Origin: Isoptericola peretonis
GTDB lineage: Bacteria > Actinomycetota > Actinomycetes > Actinomycetales > Cellulomonadaceae
Assembly (NCBI GenBank): GCA_023241745.1
Contig: JALQCY010000003.1
Coordinates: 767,426-831,425 of the forward strand
DNA: 64,000 nucleotides
Direction of reading: 5' to 3'
Positions within the stretch are counted from its first letter, which is position 1, and each line of letters begins with the position of its first letter. The translations under genes were made by a program, and so were the position numbers. Positions 15,641 through 23,740 of the stretch are shown in pieces. The notes below the pieces were generated by a model. That model had not been told where the DNA came from and did not search any database. It saw only the letters and a program-made list of their open reading frames with translations.

Positions 15641-16510
15641 TCAGCGATGGAGGAAGCGGCCGACGAGCTCGGTGGCGGCCTGACGGTTCTGGGGCACGAC
15701 ACCGTGTCCTGAGTCCGGGAAGACACGCACCTGCGCGCCGGGAAACCGCTGCAGCAGGGCGTCGGCGTTGCCGGGCGGGACCATGCGGTCACTGTCGCCG
15801 TGGAGGACCAGCACGGGCATCGCCGGCTCGGACGGGCCGCCGGGCGGCTGCAGGCGGCCCCATCGCTTCACGGCGCGCAGCTGCGCACGGAGCACCGCGG
15901 GGGTGACGGGCTGGTCGCGCCCGGTGCGCCGCCGCTTCAGCCGTTCCTGGTACGCCTTCGCCGCGCGCCTGCCGTGGCGGGTGCGGGTGAAGAACAGCAG
16001 CGTCGTCGGCGGCGTGAGCGTCGCCAGCCCGCGTGCGACCCCGCCGAGGAAGACGCCGGTCATCCTGGTCAGTCCGGGACCGCCATGCGGGCCTGCCCCG
16101 GCGAGGACGATCCTGTCCACCAGGTCAGCGTCGAGGCGGAGGACCTCCTGAGCGACCATGCCGCCCATCGACAGCCCGAGCAGGTCCACCCGGGACAGGC
16201 CCAACGCGCGGATCGCGGCGACGGCGTCCGTCGCCATGTCCTCGAACCGGTCCCGCGCCGTCCCGGTTGATGCGCCGACGCCGCGATAGCCGAGCAGGAT
16301 CACCCGGCGCCCCGCGGCGAGCGGGTCGACGACCTCCGGATCCCAGCTGTCCAGGTTCGCGCCCAGATGCGTGAGGCCCACCAACGGCACGCCACGGCCG
16401 TCACCGAGCTCGCGGTAGACGAGCTCTGCGCCCGCCACTGCGACGGTCCGCGTCGGTGCATGGGCGAACCGCACCGGTGCGGTACCTGCTTCCCGCGCTC
16501 GGTGCTCCAT
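15641..16510 (-). CDS. Alpha/beta-hydrolase (first gene of the TetR-linked operon)
   Basis: This 289-residue protein has a canonical nucleophile motif LLGLSMGGMVAQ, an acid in HGDSDRMVPPG and the catalytic histidine in PDSGHGVVPQ. ATG at 16510 is preceded by GAGAGGAGG. It is homologous along its whole length to the hydrolase at 13685, implying a tandem duplication that now flanks the oxidoreductase. The upstream region contains the second copy of the putative TetR operator (16563-16591). Substrate specificity is unknown. Confidence 0.86.
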   Translation of the reverse strand: MEHRAREAGTAPVRFAHAPTRTVAVAGAELVYRELGDGRGVPLVGLTHLGANLDSWDPEVVDPLAAGRRVILLGYRGVGASTGTARDRFEDMATDAVAAIRALGLSRVDLLGLSMGGMVAQEVLRLDADLVDRIVLAGAGPHGGPGLTRMTGVFLGGVARGLATLTPPTTLLFFTRTRHGRRAAKAYQERLKRRRTGRDQPVTPAVLRAQLRAVKRWGRLQPPGGPSEPAMPVLVLHGDSDRMVPPGNADALLQRFPGAQVRVFPDSGHGVVPQNRQAATELVGRFLHR

Positions 16511-16562
16511 GGCGGCCCTCCTCTCGCCCGTGAAGGCGACGGTTCACCTCCGATGAGCCGAG

Positions 16563-16591
16563 TATACTCAAACCTGAGCAGACTCAGTAAC
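16563..16591. promoter_or_regulatory. Candidate TetR operator, copy 2
   Basis: CTCAAACCTGAG (16567-16578) followed by GACTCAG aligns with the element at 13025-13053 at 21 of 29 positions without gaps. It lies 53 bp upstream of the hydrolase start codon, a normal promoter distance. Confidence 0.6.
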
Positions 16592-16650
16592 GTACGTGCC
16601 GTCGAGGTGTATGTCGACAGTCCCCGTCCTGGGGCCTAGTCAGGGCCATG

Positions 16651-16668
16651 CGTAAGGAGTAACTTACG
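16651..16668. promoter_or_regulatory. Inverted repeat at the ArsR start, probable operator
   Basis: CGTAAG-GAGTAA-CTTACG forms perfect 6-bp arms ending 4 bp before the GTG start of the ArsR gene. An additional GTAAG follows. Operator and translation start are almost superimposed, and no separate Shine-Dalgarno is seen. Confidence 0.6.
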
Positions 16669-16672
16669 GTAA

Positions 16673-16999
16673 GTGGCTACTGACACATCCGGGTTCGCCG
16701 CCCTGGCAGACCCGACACGACGCGAGATCTTCGAGCGTGTCGTGGCACGGCCGTCGTCGGTCGGGGCGCTCGCGGACGAGCTCCCCGTGAGCCGACCTGC
16801 GGTCTCCCAGCACCTGCGCGTGCTCAAGGACGCCCGGCTCGTCGTCGACGAGGCCGTCGGGACCCGGCGCGTGTACCGCGCGGACCCTGACGGGCTCGCG
16901 ATGCTCCGTGACTACCTGGACCTGTTCTGGCGTCGCTCGCTCGACACGTTCTCTTCATTGGCAGAGGAGTCCTTCCATGACCACCCCGACCCGGCCTGA
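16673..16999 (+). CDS. ArsR family regulator (second ArsR/SRPBCC pair)
   Basis: This 108-residue winged-helix protein reads FAALADPTRREIFERVVARP, VGALADELPVSRPAVSQHLR, GTRRVYRADPDGL, a full ArsR domain without metal-binding cysteines. It ends RSLDTFSSLAEESFHDH, typical of ArsR proteins paired with SRPBCC genes. The GTG at 16673 directly follows an inverted repeat and lacks a clear RBS, so the transcript may be leaderless. The next gene starts inside its last codons (16977), showing coupling. It is only distantly related to the ArsR at 3233. Confidence 0.85.
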   Translation: MATDTSGFAALADPTRREIFERVVARPSSVGALADELPVSRPAVSQHLRVLKDARLVVDEAVGTRRVYRADPDGLAMLRDYLDLFWRRSLDTFSSLAEESFHDHPDPA

Positions 17000-17528
17000 G
17001 GCCGGCGCCACCTCCGTGGCCCGCGCCGTCGACGTCGCCGTCTCGATCGAGCACGCCTTCGACGTGTTCACCCTCCGGATGACCGACTGGTGGGAGCCGA
17101 CCCACCACCTGCTCGCGGACACCAGCGAGATGCGCGTCGAGCCCTGGGTGGGCGGCACGCTGACCGACGTGAACCCCGCTGGCGAACGCTGCACGTGGGG
17201 GCACGTGCTCGTGTTCGACCGCCCCGCCGCCTTCGCCTTCAGCTGGGACGTCACGCCCGGCTGGGAGCTCGAGACGGACCCCGAGCGGTGCAGCGAGGTG
17301 CACGTGGCGTTCGCCGCCCTCGACGACGGGCGCACACGCGTGGTGCTCGAGCACCGTCACCTGGACCGGCACGGCGCCGGCTGGGAGGAGATGCGCTCCG
17401 CCGTGGGCGGGCCCGGCGGCTGGATGCTCGGGCTCGAGCGCCTCGCCGTCGTCGCGGGCGGAACGGACCCCGCGGCAGGCGTCCGTCGTCCCGACACCTC
17501 CGGCGCCCGCCCGGGGCCGCGCGCATGA
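16977..17528 (+). CDS. SRPBCC (AHSA1-like) domain protein
   Basis: This 183-residue protein has an N-terminal AVDVAVSIEHAFDVFT strand/helix, RVEPWVGGTL, GHVLVFDRPAAFAFSWDV and the C-terminal amphipathic helix GWMLGLERLAVVAGG, matching the START-like fold. The ATG at 16977 overlaps the upstream ArsR gene by 23 bp and follows GGAGTCCTTCC. The stop codon overlaps the next gene's start (ATGATG at 17525), so ArsR, SRPBCC and phosphotransferase form a tight operon. Ligand unknown. Confidence 0.82.
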   Translation: MTTPTRPEAGATSVARAVDVAVSIEHAFDVFTLRMTDWWEPTHHLLADTSEMRVEPWVGGTLTDVNPAGERCTWGHVLVFDRPAAFAFSWDVTPGWELETDPERCSEVHVAFAALDDGRTRVVLEHRHLDRHGAGWEEMRSAVGGPGGWMLGLERLAVVAGGTDPAAGVRRPDTSGARPGPRA

Positions 17529-18568
17529 TGCCCGTGGCCGAGATCGAGGCGCTGGGGCGCACGGTCACCGCCGACTGGACCAGTGCCGTCGCCGACCGCG
17601 TGGCCGCCGCCTGGGGCCTGCCCCCCGGGACGGCGCGATGGTGGCGGTCGAGCGCGGCGCACGTCTTCGTGCTGCCCGGCTCGGACGGCAAGCGGTACCT
17701 GCGGTTCGTGCCCGCCACGAGCCGGTCGGAGGCGTCCGTCGCGGCGGTCGCGCGGCTCATGGCGGCGCTCGCCGACGACGGGGCGGCGGTCGTGCGCCCG
17801 GTCCCGGCGGCGAGCGGGGCGCTCGTCGCGACCGTCGGCACGGATCTCGGGCCGATGCACGCCGTCGTTGTCGAGGCCGCCCCCGGCGAGGCGATCGACG
17901 CGGACGACCTGACCGACGGCACGGCCCGGGCCTGGGGCGAGGCGCTGGCGACCCTCCACCGCGACGCCGCCGGTCACGGCGAGGGGCTGCCCGAGGCGTT
18001 CGGCGAGCTGGACGAGGTGGCCGCGCGGCACGCCGACGACGAAGTTCTGGTCCACGCGGCCGCCACCCTGGCCGCGCGGCTCTCCGAGCTGCCGCGGGAC
18101 TCCGCCGGGTTCGGCGTCGTGCACGGCGACCCGGAGCTCGACAACCTGGCCTGGGAGGGAGGTCGCGCCACCGCCTACGACTTCGACGAGGCCGCGCGGT
18201 CCTGGTACGCGGCCGACGTCGCCTTCGCGCTGCGCGACCTGACGGGGCCCGACGGGCGGATCGAGCCCGCGTTCCAGGGGCGGGCCGCCGCGTTCGTCGC
18301 CGGCTACCGGGCCGTGCGACCGTTCACGGCGGCCGAGGAGCGCCGCCTGCCGCTCTTCGCGGGCGTGCACGCGGTCGGGACCGTCGTCCGGATCGGCCGC
18401 GCCCTCGACCGTCCCGCTGCGCCGGACGACGCGGGCGAGGCGGGGGCGGCGGGCGGCCTGGCGGACCTGCGGCTCCACCTCGCGGACCTCGCCCGCGCCC
18501 AGCGGGACCTCGCGGTGGCCGTCGCGGCCCGCCTGCCGGCGTCGCCGACGGGCGTCACGACCGGGTGA
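17525..18568 (+). CDS. Aminoglycoside phosphotransferase-like kinase (APH/ChoK family)
   Basis: This 347-residue protein has the Brenner motif VVHGDPELDNLAW (catalytic Asp) and the metal-binding AYDFDEAARSWYAADVAF segment of the APH/choline kinase superfamily. The N-terminal lobe carries HVFVLPGSDGKRYLRFV. Such proteins phosphorylate a hydroxyl on a small molecule; members in ArsR-SRPBCC operons are mostly uncharacterised, and resistance should not be assumed. The start is one of two overlapping ATGs (17525 or 17528). The 3' end overlaps the convergent fucosidase gene by 14 bp. Confidence 0.8.
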   Translation: MMPVAEIEALGRTVTADWTSAVADRVAAAWGLPPGTARWWRSSAAHVFVLPGSDGKRYLRFVPATSRSEASVAAVARLMAALADDGAAVVRPVPAASGALVATVGTDLGPMHAVVVEAAPGEAIDADDLTDGTARAWGEALATLHRDAAGHGEGLPEAFGELDEVAARHADDEVLVHAAATLAARLSELPRDSAGFGVVHGDPELDNLAWEGGRATAYDFDEAARSWYAADVAFALRDLTGPDGRIEPAFQGRAAAFVAGYRAVRPFTAAEERRLPLFAGVHAVGTVVRIGRALDRPAAPDDAGEAGAAGGLADLRLHLADLARAQRDLAVAVAARLPASPTGVTTG

Positions 18569-19874
18569 GGAACAGCTCCACCACGGGGACGGCGACGCCC
18601 GGCCGCACGGTCGGCAGGTGCAGGGTGAGCGTGCCGGGCGGCTGACCGCCCGGGATGGTGTTGAACGCCTTCTGGTCGGGATCGGTGCGGCTCGTGCGCA
18701 GCTCCGAGCCGTCGTGCAGCAGCTGCGCGTACCGGACGCGGTCGGCCAGGCCGCGCAGGTGCACGTGCTCGAACGGCCAGGCGAACAGGTGCAGGTACAG
18801 GCGGTCGTCGCGCTGCGTGAGCACGACGCCCGGGGGCAGGCCCGGCGCGACGGCGGCCGCGAGGTCGGGGGCGGCAGGCCCCGCGCCGGTGATCGCCCGC
18901 CCGTGCAGATGCATCCATTCGCCGAGGGCGGCGAGCGTGGCGGCGTCGCGGGCCGGGATCGCGCCGCGCCCGTCCGGGCCGATGTTGAGCAGCAGGTTGC
19001 CGCCCTTCGACACCGTGTCCACGAGCATGCGCACGAGCAGGTCGGAGTCCTTGAACTTCGTGTTGTCGCGGTCGTAGCCCCAGCTGCCGTTGAGCGTCTG
19101 GCAGGCCTCCCACACCACGAGCTCGCCCGCGTCGTCGCGCATCGGTGCGTCGGGCTGGTACTGCTCGGGCGTCACCAGGTCGCCGGGGATGCCGAGGCGG
19201 TCGTTCACCACCGCCTGGGGCTGCAGCTCGCGCACCATGGCGAGAAGGCCAGCGGCGTCCCAGTCCTCGGGGCGACGGCCGGGCCAGCCCCGGCGGTCGC
19301 GGGCGTCGGTGAAGTCGAAGAAGACGTAGTCGACCGGCCCGTACCCGGTGAGGAGCTCCCGCACCTGGGCGTGCAGGTAGGTGCGGTACCGGGCCATGTC
19401 GCGGCCCTCGTTGAGGGCGTGGGCGTCGGGGTCGTCGCGCCGCGGGTGGTCGGCGTCGATCGTGTAGTCGGGGTGGTGCCAGTCCAGGAGCGAGTGGTAG
19501 AGCCCGAGCCGCAGGCCCTCGGCGCGCACCGCCTCGGCCAGCTCGGCCACCAGGTCGCGGCCCCGGGTGCGGGCGATGCTGTAGTCACTGACCGCGGAGT
19601 CCCACAGGGCGAACCCGTCGTGGTGCTTGGTGGTGAGCACCACGTACTTCATGCCGGCGTCCTTGGCCGCCCGGGCGATCGCGCGCGCGTCGAACAGGTC
19701 CGGGTCGAACACCTCCGCGTAGCGTGCGTACTGCTCGACCGTCTGACGCTCGAAGCTCATGACCCACTCGTGCCGCGCCGCCGCGGAGTACAGCCCGAAG
19801 TGGACGAAGAGGCCGAAGCGGGCCTCGGTGAACCACGCCTGCTCGGGGCGCAGGGGCGGGGCGGCGGTGGTCAT
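18555..19874 (-). CDS. Alpha-L-fucosidase, GH29 (cytoplasmic)
   Basis: This 439-residue glycosidase has FGLFVHFGLYS (residues 20-30), LTTKHHDGFALWDS (80-93) and YVFFDF, whose Asp187 aligns with the GH29 catalytic nucleophile, plus NLLLNIGPDGRG. No signal peptide is present, so it acts on imported substrate. I chose the ATG at 19874, preceded by GAGGAG; upstream in-frame residues are not conserved. It is divergent from the L-fucose catabolic operon at 20044, consistent with supplying free L-fucose. The usual nucleophile context WFDG is FFDF here, a mild deviation. Confidence 0.85.
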   Translation of the reverse strand: MTTAAPPLRPEQAWFTEARFGLFVHFGLYSAAARHEWVMSFERQTVEQYARYAEVFDPDLFDARAIARAAKDAGMKYVVLTTKHHDGFALWDSAVSDYSIARTRGRDLVAELAEAVRAEGLRLGLYHSLLDWHHPDYTIDADHPRRDDPDAHALNEGRDMARYRTYLHAQVRELLTGYGPVDYVFFDFTDARDRRGWPGRRPEDWDAAGLLAMVRELQPQAVVNDRLGIPGDLVTPEQYQPDAPMRDDAGELVVWEACQTLNGSWGYDRDNTKFKDSDLLVRMLVDTVSKGGNLLLNIGPDGRGAIPARDAATLAALGEWMHLHGRAITGAGPAAPDLAAAVAPGLPPGVVLTQRDDRLYLHLFAWPFEHVHLRGLADRVRYAQLLHDGSELRTSRTDPDQKAFNTIPGGQPPGTLTLHLPTVRPGVAVPVVELFLTRS

Positions 19875-20043
19875 GGGGAGCACTCCTCGTCGAGCGGGCG
19901 GCCCGGGTTGAAGGCCCGGCAGAGGTATGACGTATCGGTCGTCCACTCCGAGACTACCGGCGCGGACCGGGGCTGGCGCAAGGGAACGTCGCCGCTATAG
20001 ATTGGATGAATTGCTGGTCCTATCGCCGGGTCGAGGGAGTCCC

Positions 20044-20970
20044 ATGTCCGACGTCGTCGTCGACGCGCACCACCACCTGTGGGTCCGTTCGCGGCACCCG
20101 CAGGACTGGATCGACCCCGTCGGCATGGCCGCGATCGACGCCGACTTCACCCCGGCGGACCTCCCCGCCGCCGCGCACGGCGTCGACGCCACCGTCGTGG
20201 TGCAGAGCGTCAGCCGCTGGAGCGAGACCGACGAGCTGCTCGCGGTCGCGGCGTCCCCCGAGGGGCACGAGGCGCGCGTCGCGGGGGTCGTCGGCTGGGC
20301 CGACCTCCACGCGCACGGGCTCGAGGACCGGCTGGCCGCGCTCCGCGCCGGGCCGGGCGGCGACCGCCTCGTCGGGATCCGCACGATGGTGCAGGCCGAG
20401 GCCGACCCCGGTTACCTGGACCGCCCTGACGTGCACGCCGGGATCGCCGCCGTCGGCGCGGCGGGCCTGCCCTTCGACCTCGTGGTCCGGGCCGACCAGC
20501 TCGCCTCGTGCGCCCGGCTCGCGGCGTCGTTGCCCGACGTGCGGTTCGTGCTCGACCACCTGGCCAAGCCGCCGATCGCCGCGACCCAGCCGGACGCCGA
20601 CGGGCGACCCGGCGACCCGGCCGCCCTCGACGCCTGGCGGCGCGACCTCGCCCTCCTCGCGGCGCGGCCGAACGTCGTCGCGAAGCTGTCCGGCCTGGTC
20701 ACCGAGGCGCATTGGGACTCGTGGACCCCCGCCGACCTGCGTCCGGTCGCCGACCACGCGCTCGACGTCTTCGGCCCGGACCGCCTCATGCTCGGCAGCG
20801 ACTGGCCGGTGTGCCTCCTCGCGTCGGGGTACGGGCGGTGGCTGGACGCCGTCGACGAGCTGCTGTCCCACCTCACCCCCGACGAGCGCGCCGCCGTCCG
20901 CGGCCGCACCGCCGTCACCACCTACGGGCTCGACGTCGAGCCGGTCGTCACCACGAAGGAGCACCCGTGA
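20044..20970 (+). CDS. Amidohydrolase family L-fuconolactonase
   Basis: This 308-residue TIM-barrel amidohydrolase 2 protein begins VVDAHHHLWVRSRHPQDW, with the metal-binding HxH motif. It has VLDHLAKPPI and ends with the conserved LGSDWPVCLLA block (catalytic Asp). Sugar lactonases of this family open L-fucono-1,5-lactone to L-fuconate. ATG at 20044 has GAGGGAG upstream. It is the first gene of a five-gene fucose operon with GTGA/ATGA overlaps. Specificity for fuconolactone is inferred from the neighbours; L-rhamnonolactonases look similar. Confidence 0.82.
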   Translation: MSDVVVDAHHHLWVRSRHPQDWIDPVGMAAIDADFTPADLPAAAHGVDATVVVQSVSRWSETDELLAVAASPEGHEARVAGVVGWADLHAHGLEDRLAALRAGPGGDRLVGIRTMVQAEADPGYLDRPDVHAGIAAVGAAGLPFDLVVRADQLASCARLAASLPDVRFVLDHLAKPPIAATQPDADGRPGDPAALDAWRRDLALLAARPNVVAKLSGLVTEAHWDSWTPADLRPVADHALDVFGPDRLMLGSDWPVCLLASGYGRWLDAVDELLSHLTPDERAAVRGRTAVTTYGLDVEPVVTTKEHP

Positions 20971-21743
20971 GCAGCACCGAGTTCCCGCCGGAGTTCGCCG
21001 GCATCCGCGCGATCGTGACCGGGGGCGCGTCGGGCATCGGTGCCGCCGTCGTGCGCGCGCTGCTCGCCCGGGGCGCCCAGGTGGTCGCGATCGACCGCAC
21101 CCGCGACGGCGTGCCCGAGGGCGCCGCGGCGGAGGTCGCGGACGTCTCGGACGACGCGGCCGTGCGCGCCGCCGTCGCGGCCGCGGCCGAGACGCTGGGC
21201 GGCATCGACGTCGTCGTGAACAACGCGGGCATCGGCGCGCAGGGCACGGTCGCGGACAACGAGGACGCCGAGTGGCTGCGGGTGCTCGACGTCAACGTGC
21301 TCGGCATCGTGCGCGTGACGCGGGCGGCGCTGCCGCACCTGCGGGCGTCCGAGCACGCCGCCGTGGTGAACATGGCGTCGATCGCGTCGTGGTCCGGGCT
21401 GCCCGCCCGCGCCCTGTACTCCGCCAGCAAGGGCGCCGTGCAGGCGCTGACCCTCGCGATGGCGGCCGACCACGTGCGCGAGGGCATCCGCGTGACGTGC
21501 GTGAACCCGGGCACCGTGGACACGCCGTGGGTGGGCCGCCTGCTCGACGCGGCGCCAGACCCGGCGGCCGAGCGCGCCGCGCTGGAGGCCCGCCAGCCGA
21601 CGGGGAGGCTCGTCAGCCCCGAGGCCGTGGCGCACGCGGTCTGCTACCTCGCCAGCCCTCTGGCGACCTCCACGACCGGCACGGCCCTCGCCGTCGACGG
21701 CGGCATGCACGACCTGCGCGTGCGCCCGCCGGAGCAGGCATGA
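20967..21743 (+). CDS. SDR, probable 2-keto-3-deoxy-L-fuconate dehydrogenase
   Basis: This 258-residue classical SDR has TGGASGIG at residues 13-20, VVNNAGIG, NMASIASWSG, and YSASKGAVQALT with the catalytic Tyr and Lys. It ends AVDGG as usual. The GTG start overlaps the lactonase stop (GTGA), with AAGGAG 6 bases upstream. In the non-phosphorylative L-fucose pathway an SDR oxidises 2-keto-3-deoxy-L-fuconate at C4 to the 2,4-diketo acid, which suits the FAH-type hydrolase two genes downstream. A role as L-fucose dehydrogenase is a second possibility. Confidence 0.8.
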   Translation: MSSTEFPPEFAGIRAIVTGGASGIGAAVVRALLARGAQVVAIDRTRDGVPEGAAAEVADVSDDAAVRAAVAAAAETLGGIDVVVNNAGIGAQGTVADNEDAEWLRVLDVNVLGIVRVTRAALPHLRASEHAAVVNMASIASWSGLPARALYSASKGAVQALTLAMAADHVREGIRVTCVNPGTVDTPWVGRLLDAAPDPAAERAALEARQPTGRLVSPEAVAHAVCYLASPLATSTTGTALAVDGGMHDLRVRPPEQA

Positions 21744-22744
21744 GCGCCCTGCCCACCCGGGAGGTCCGCTCCACCGGTGTGCGCCTGACGAGCCTCGGGT
21801 ACGGGGCGGCGCAGGCGGGCAACCTCTACCGGGCGACGACGGACGCCGAGACCGCGGAGGCGCTCGATGCCGCGTGGGCCGCCGGGGTGCGGTACGTGGA
21901 CACGGCGCCGCACTACGGGCTCGGCCTCTCCGAGCGGCGGGTGGGCGCGGCGCTGCGCGGGCGGCCCCGGGACGAGTACGTGCTGTCCACCAAGGTGGGA
22001 CGCCTGCTCGAGCCGTCGCCCGAGACGGCGGGCGAGCGCGACCCGGAGATGTTCGACGTGCCCGCGGACACGCGGCGGGTCTGGGACTTCTCGCGCGACG
22101 GCGTGCTGCGCTCGCTGGAGGCGAGCCTGGGCCGCACCGGCCTGGACCGTGTCGACGTCGTCTACCTGCACGACCCCGACGACCACGAGGAGCAGGCGTT
22201 CGCCGAGGCGGTCCCGGCGCTCGTGGAGCTGCGCGACCAGGGCGTGGTCGGCGCGATCGGCGCGGGCATGAACCAGTCCGCGATGCTCGCGCGCTTCGTG
22301 GCCGAGGCCGACGTGGACGTCGTGATGTGCGCCGGCCGGTTCACGCTGCTCGAGCAGCCCGCCCTGGCCGACCTGCTGCCGGTCGCGGCCGAGCGGGGCG
22401 CGGCCGTCGTCGTCGCCGGCGTGTACAACTCCGGGCTCCTGGCCCGTGAGGTCGTGCCCGACGACGCGACGTACGACTACGCGCAGGCCCCGCCCGCGCT
22501 GCTCGGCCGCACGCGCCGTATCGCCGCCGCGTGCGCCGACCACGGCGTCACGCTGCCGGAGGCCGCGCTCGCCTACGTGCGCGCCCACCCTGCCGTCGCG
22601 AGCACCGTCGTCGGGCTGCGCACCGCCGACCAGGTGCGCCAGGCCGTCGACCGGCACGCCGCCGTCGTGCCCGCCGACCTGTGGACCGACCTGGTCGGCC
22701 GGGGGCTGCTCGCCCCCGAGGCTCATCCCGATGCCTGGGCCTGA
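21740..22744 (+). CDS. Aldo/keto reductase, probable L-fucose dehydrogenase
   Basis: This 334-residue AKR contains GVRYVDTAPHYGLGLSERRV (Asp/Tyr of the tetrad) and LSTKVGRLLEP (Lys), and later DVVYLHDPDDH (the His position). It belongs to the branch with pyridoxal 4-dehydrogenase and D-threo-aldose/L-fucose 1-dehydrogenase, recognised by AQAGNLYR and RVGRLL-type blocks. It should oxidise L-fucose at C1 to L-fucono-lactone with NAD(P)+. The ATGA overlap with the upstream SDR shows coupling. The C-terminal ALAYVRAHPAVASTVVGLRT is standard for the family. Confidence 0.82.
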   Translation: MSALPTREVRSTGVRLTSLGYGAAQAGNLYRATTDAETAEALDAAWAAGVRYVDTAPHYGLGLSERRVGAALRGRPRDEYVLSTKVGRLLEPSPETAGERDPEMFDVPADTRRVWDFSRDGVLRSLEASLGRTGLDRVDVVYLHDPDDHEEQAFAEAVPALVELRDQGVVGAIGAGMNQSAMLARFVAEADVDVVMCAGRFTLLEQPALADLLPVAAERGAAVVVAGVYNSGLLAREVVPDDATYDYAQAPPALLGRTRRIAAACADHGVTLPEAALAYVRAHPAVASTVVGLRTADQVRQAVDRHAAVVPADLWTDLVGRGLLAPEAHPDAWA

Positions 22745-22847
22745 TCGACGCGCCCGCCCACATCGTGATCGCATTGCGGAAGAATTTGGCCGCGATACGA
22801 AACCGGCGCATGATCGAGACGCCCCCCAGAGAGAACAGAGGACACCG

Positions 22848-23738
22848 ATGCAGCTGCTCCGCCTGGGCCCGGTGGGCCAGGAGATCCCCGCCGTCACCCA
22901 CGACGGCACCACCTACGACCTGCGGCCGCTGACGGCCGACACCGGAGGCGACATCGACGGCGGCTTCCTCGCCGCCGACGGCGTGGCGCGCACCCGCGCC
23001 GCGCTCGCCGCCGGCGAGCTGCCCGTGCTGGACGGCGCGGACGGCCTGCGCCGCGGCGCGCCGATCGCGCGGCCGACCGCCGTCGTGTGCGTGGGCCAGA
23101 ACTACGCCGCGCACGCGCGCGAGTCGGGCGCGGAGCCGCCGCGCCTGCCGATCATCTTCTTCAAGCACCCGAACACCGTCGTCGGCCCCGACGACACCGT
23201 GCCGATCCCGCCCGGCGCCGAGAAGGTCGACTGGGAGGTCGAGCTCGCGATCGTCGTCGGCAAGCAGGCCGGCTACCTGTCGTCCGTCGACGAGGCGCTC
23301 GACCACGTCGCCGGGTACACGGTGGTGGACGACGTGAGCGAGCGGGCCTGGCAGCTCGACGACTCGCTCGGCCAGTGGTCCAAGGGCAAGTGCGGCCCGG
23401 GCTTCCTGCCGACCGGCCCCGCGCTGGTGCCCGTCGACGAGGTGGACCCGGGCGCGCTGCGCTTGCGGTCGTCCGTCAACGGCGAGCCCCGCCAGGACTC
23501 GTCCACGACGGACATGATCTTCGGCGTCGCCGAGATCGTGCACCACCTGTCGCAGTACATGACGCTCGAGCCGGGCGACCTGATCTGCACCGGCACGCCC
23601 GAGGGCGTCGCGCTGTCCGGCCGCTTCCCGTACCTGGCCGACGGCGACGTCGTCGAGGTGGAGATCGACGGGCTCGGCCGGCAGCGGCACGCGTTCGCCG
23701 CCGCGCGCGTCCCGGCCGCCGCGGCCGCGCAGGGCTGA
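22848..23738 (+). CDS. Fumarylacetoacetate hydrolase family protein, probable 2,4-diketo-3-deoxy-L-fuconate hydrolase
   Basis: This 296-residue FAH-fold protein contains VCVGQNYAAHARESG, VDWEVELAIVVGKQAGYL (metal-binding Glu residues) and KCGPGFLPTGPALVP, and ends with GDLICTGTPEGVALS. These are the conserved FAH blocks, including the TGTP loop. In the oxidative fucose route this enzyme cleaves 2,4-diketo-3-deoxy-L-fuconate to pyruvate and L-lactate. ATG at 22848 follows AGAGGACACCG. A 103-bp gap, the largest in this operon, precedes it and may hold an internal promoter. Confidence 0.85.
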   Translation: MQLLRLGPVGQEIPAVTHDGTTYDLRPLTADTGGDIDGGFLAADGVARTRAALAAGELPVLDGADGLRRGAPIARPTAVVCVGQNYAAHARESGAEPPRLPIIFFKHPNTVVGPDDTVPIPPGAEKVDWEVELAIVVGKQAGYLSSVDEALDHVAGYTVVDDVSERAWQLDDSLGQWSKGKCGPGFLPTGPALVPVDEVDPGALRLRSSVNGEPRQDSSTTDMIFGVAEIVHHLSQYMTLEPGDLICTGTPEGVALSGRFPYLADGDVVEVEIDGLGRQRHAFAAARVPAAAAAQG

Positions 23739-23740
23739 CC

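Noticed and set aside
17525..18568. Aminoglycoside resistance gene
   Set aside because: The APH fold is present, but the family is broad and the context (ArsR/SRPBCC) does not indicate resistance.
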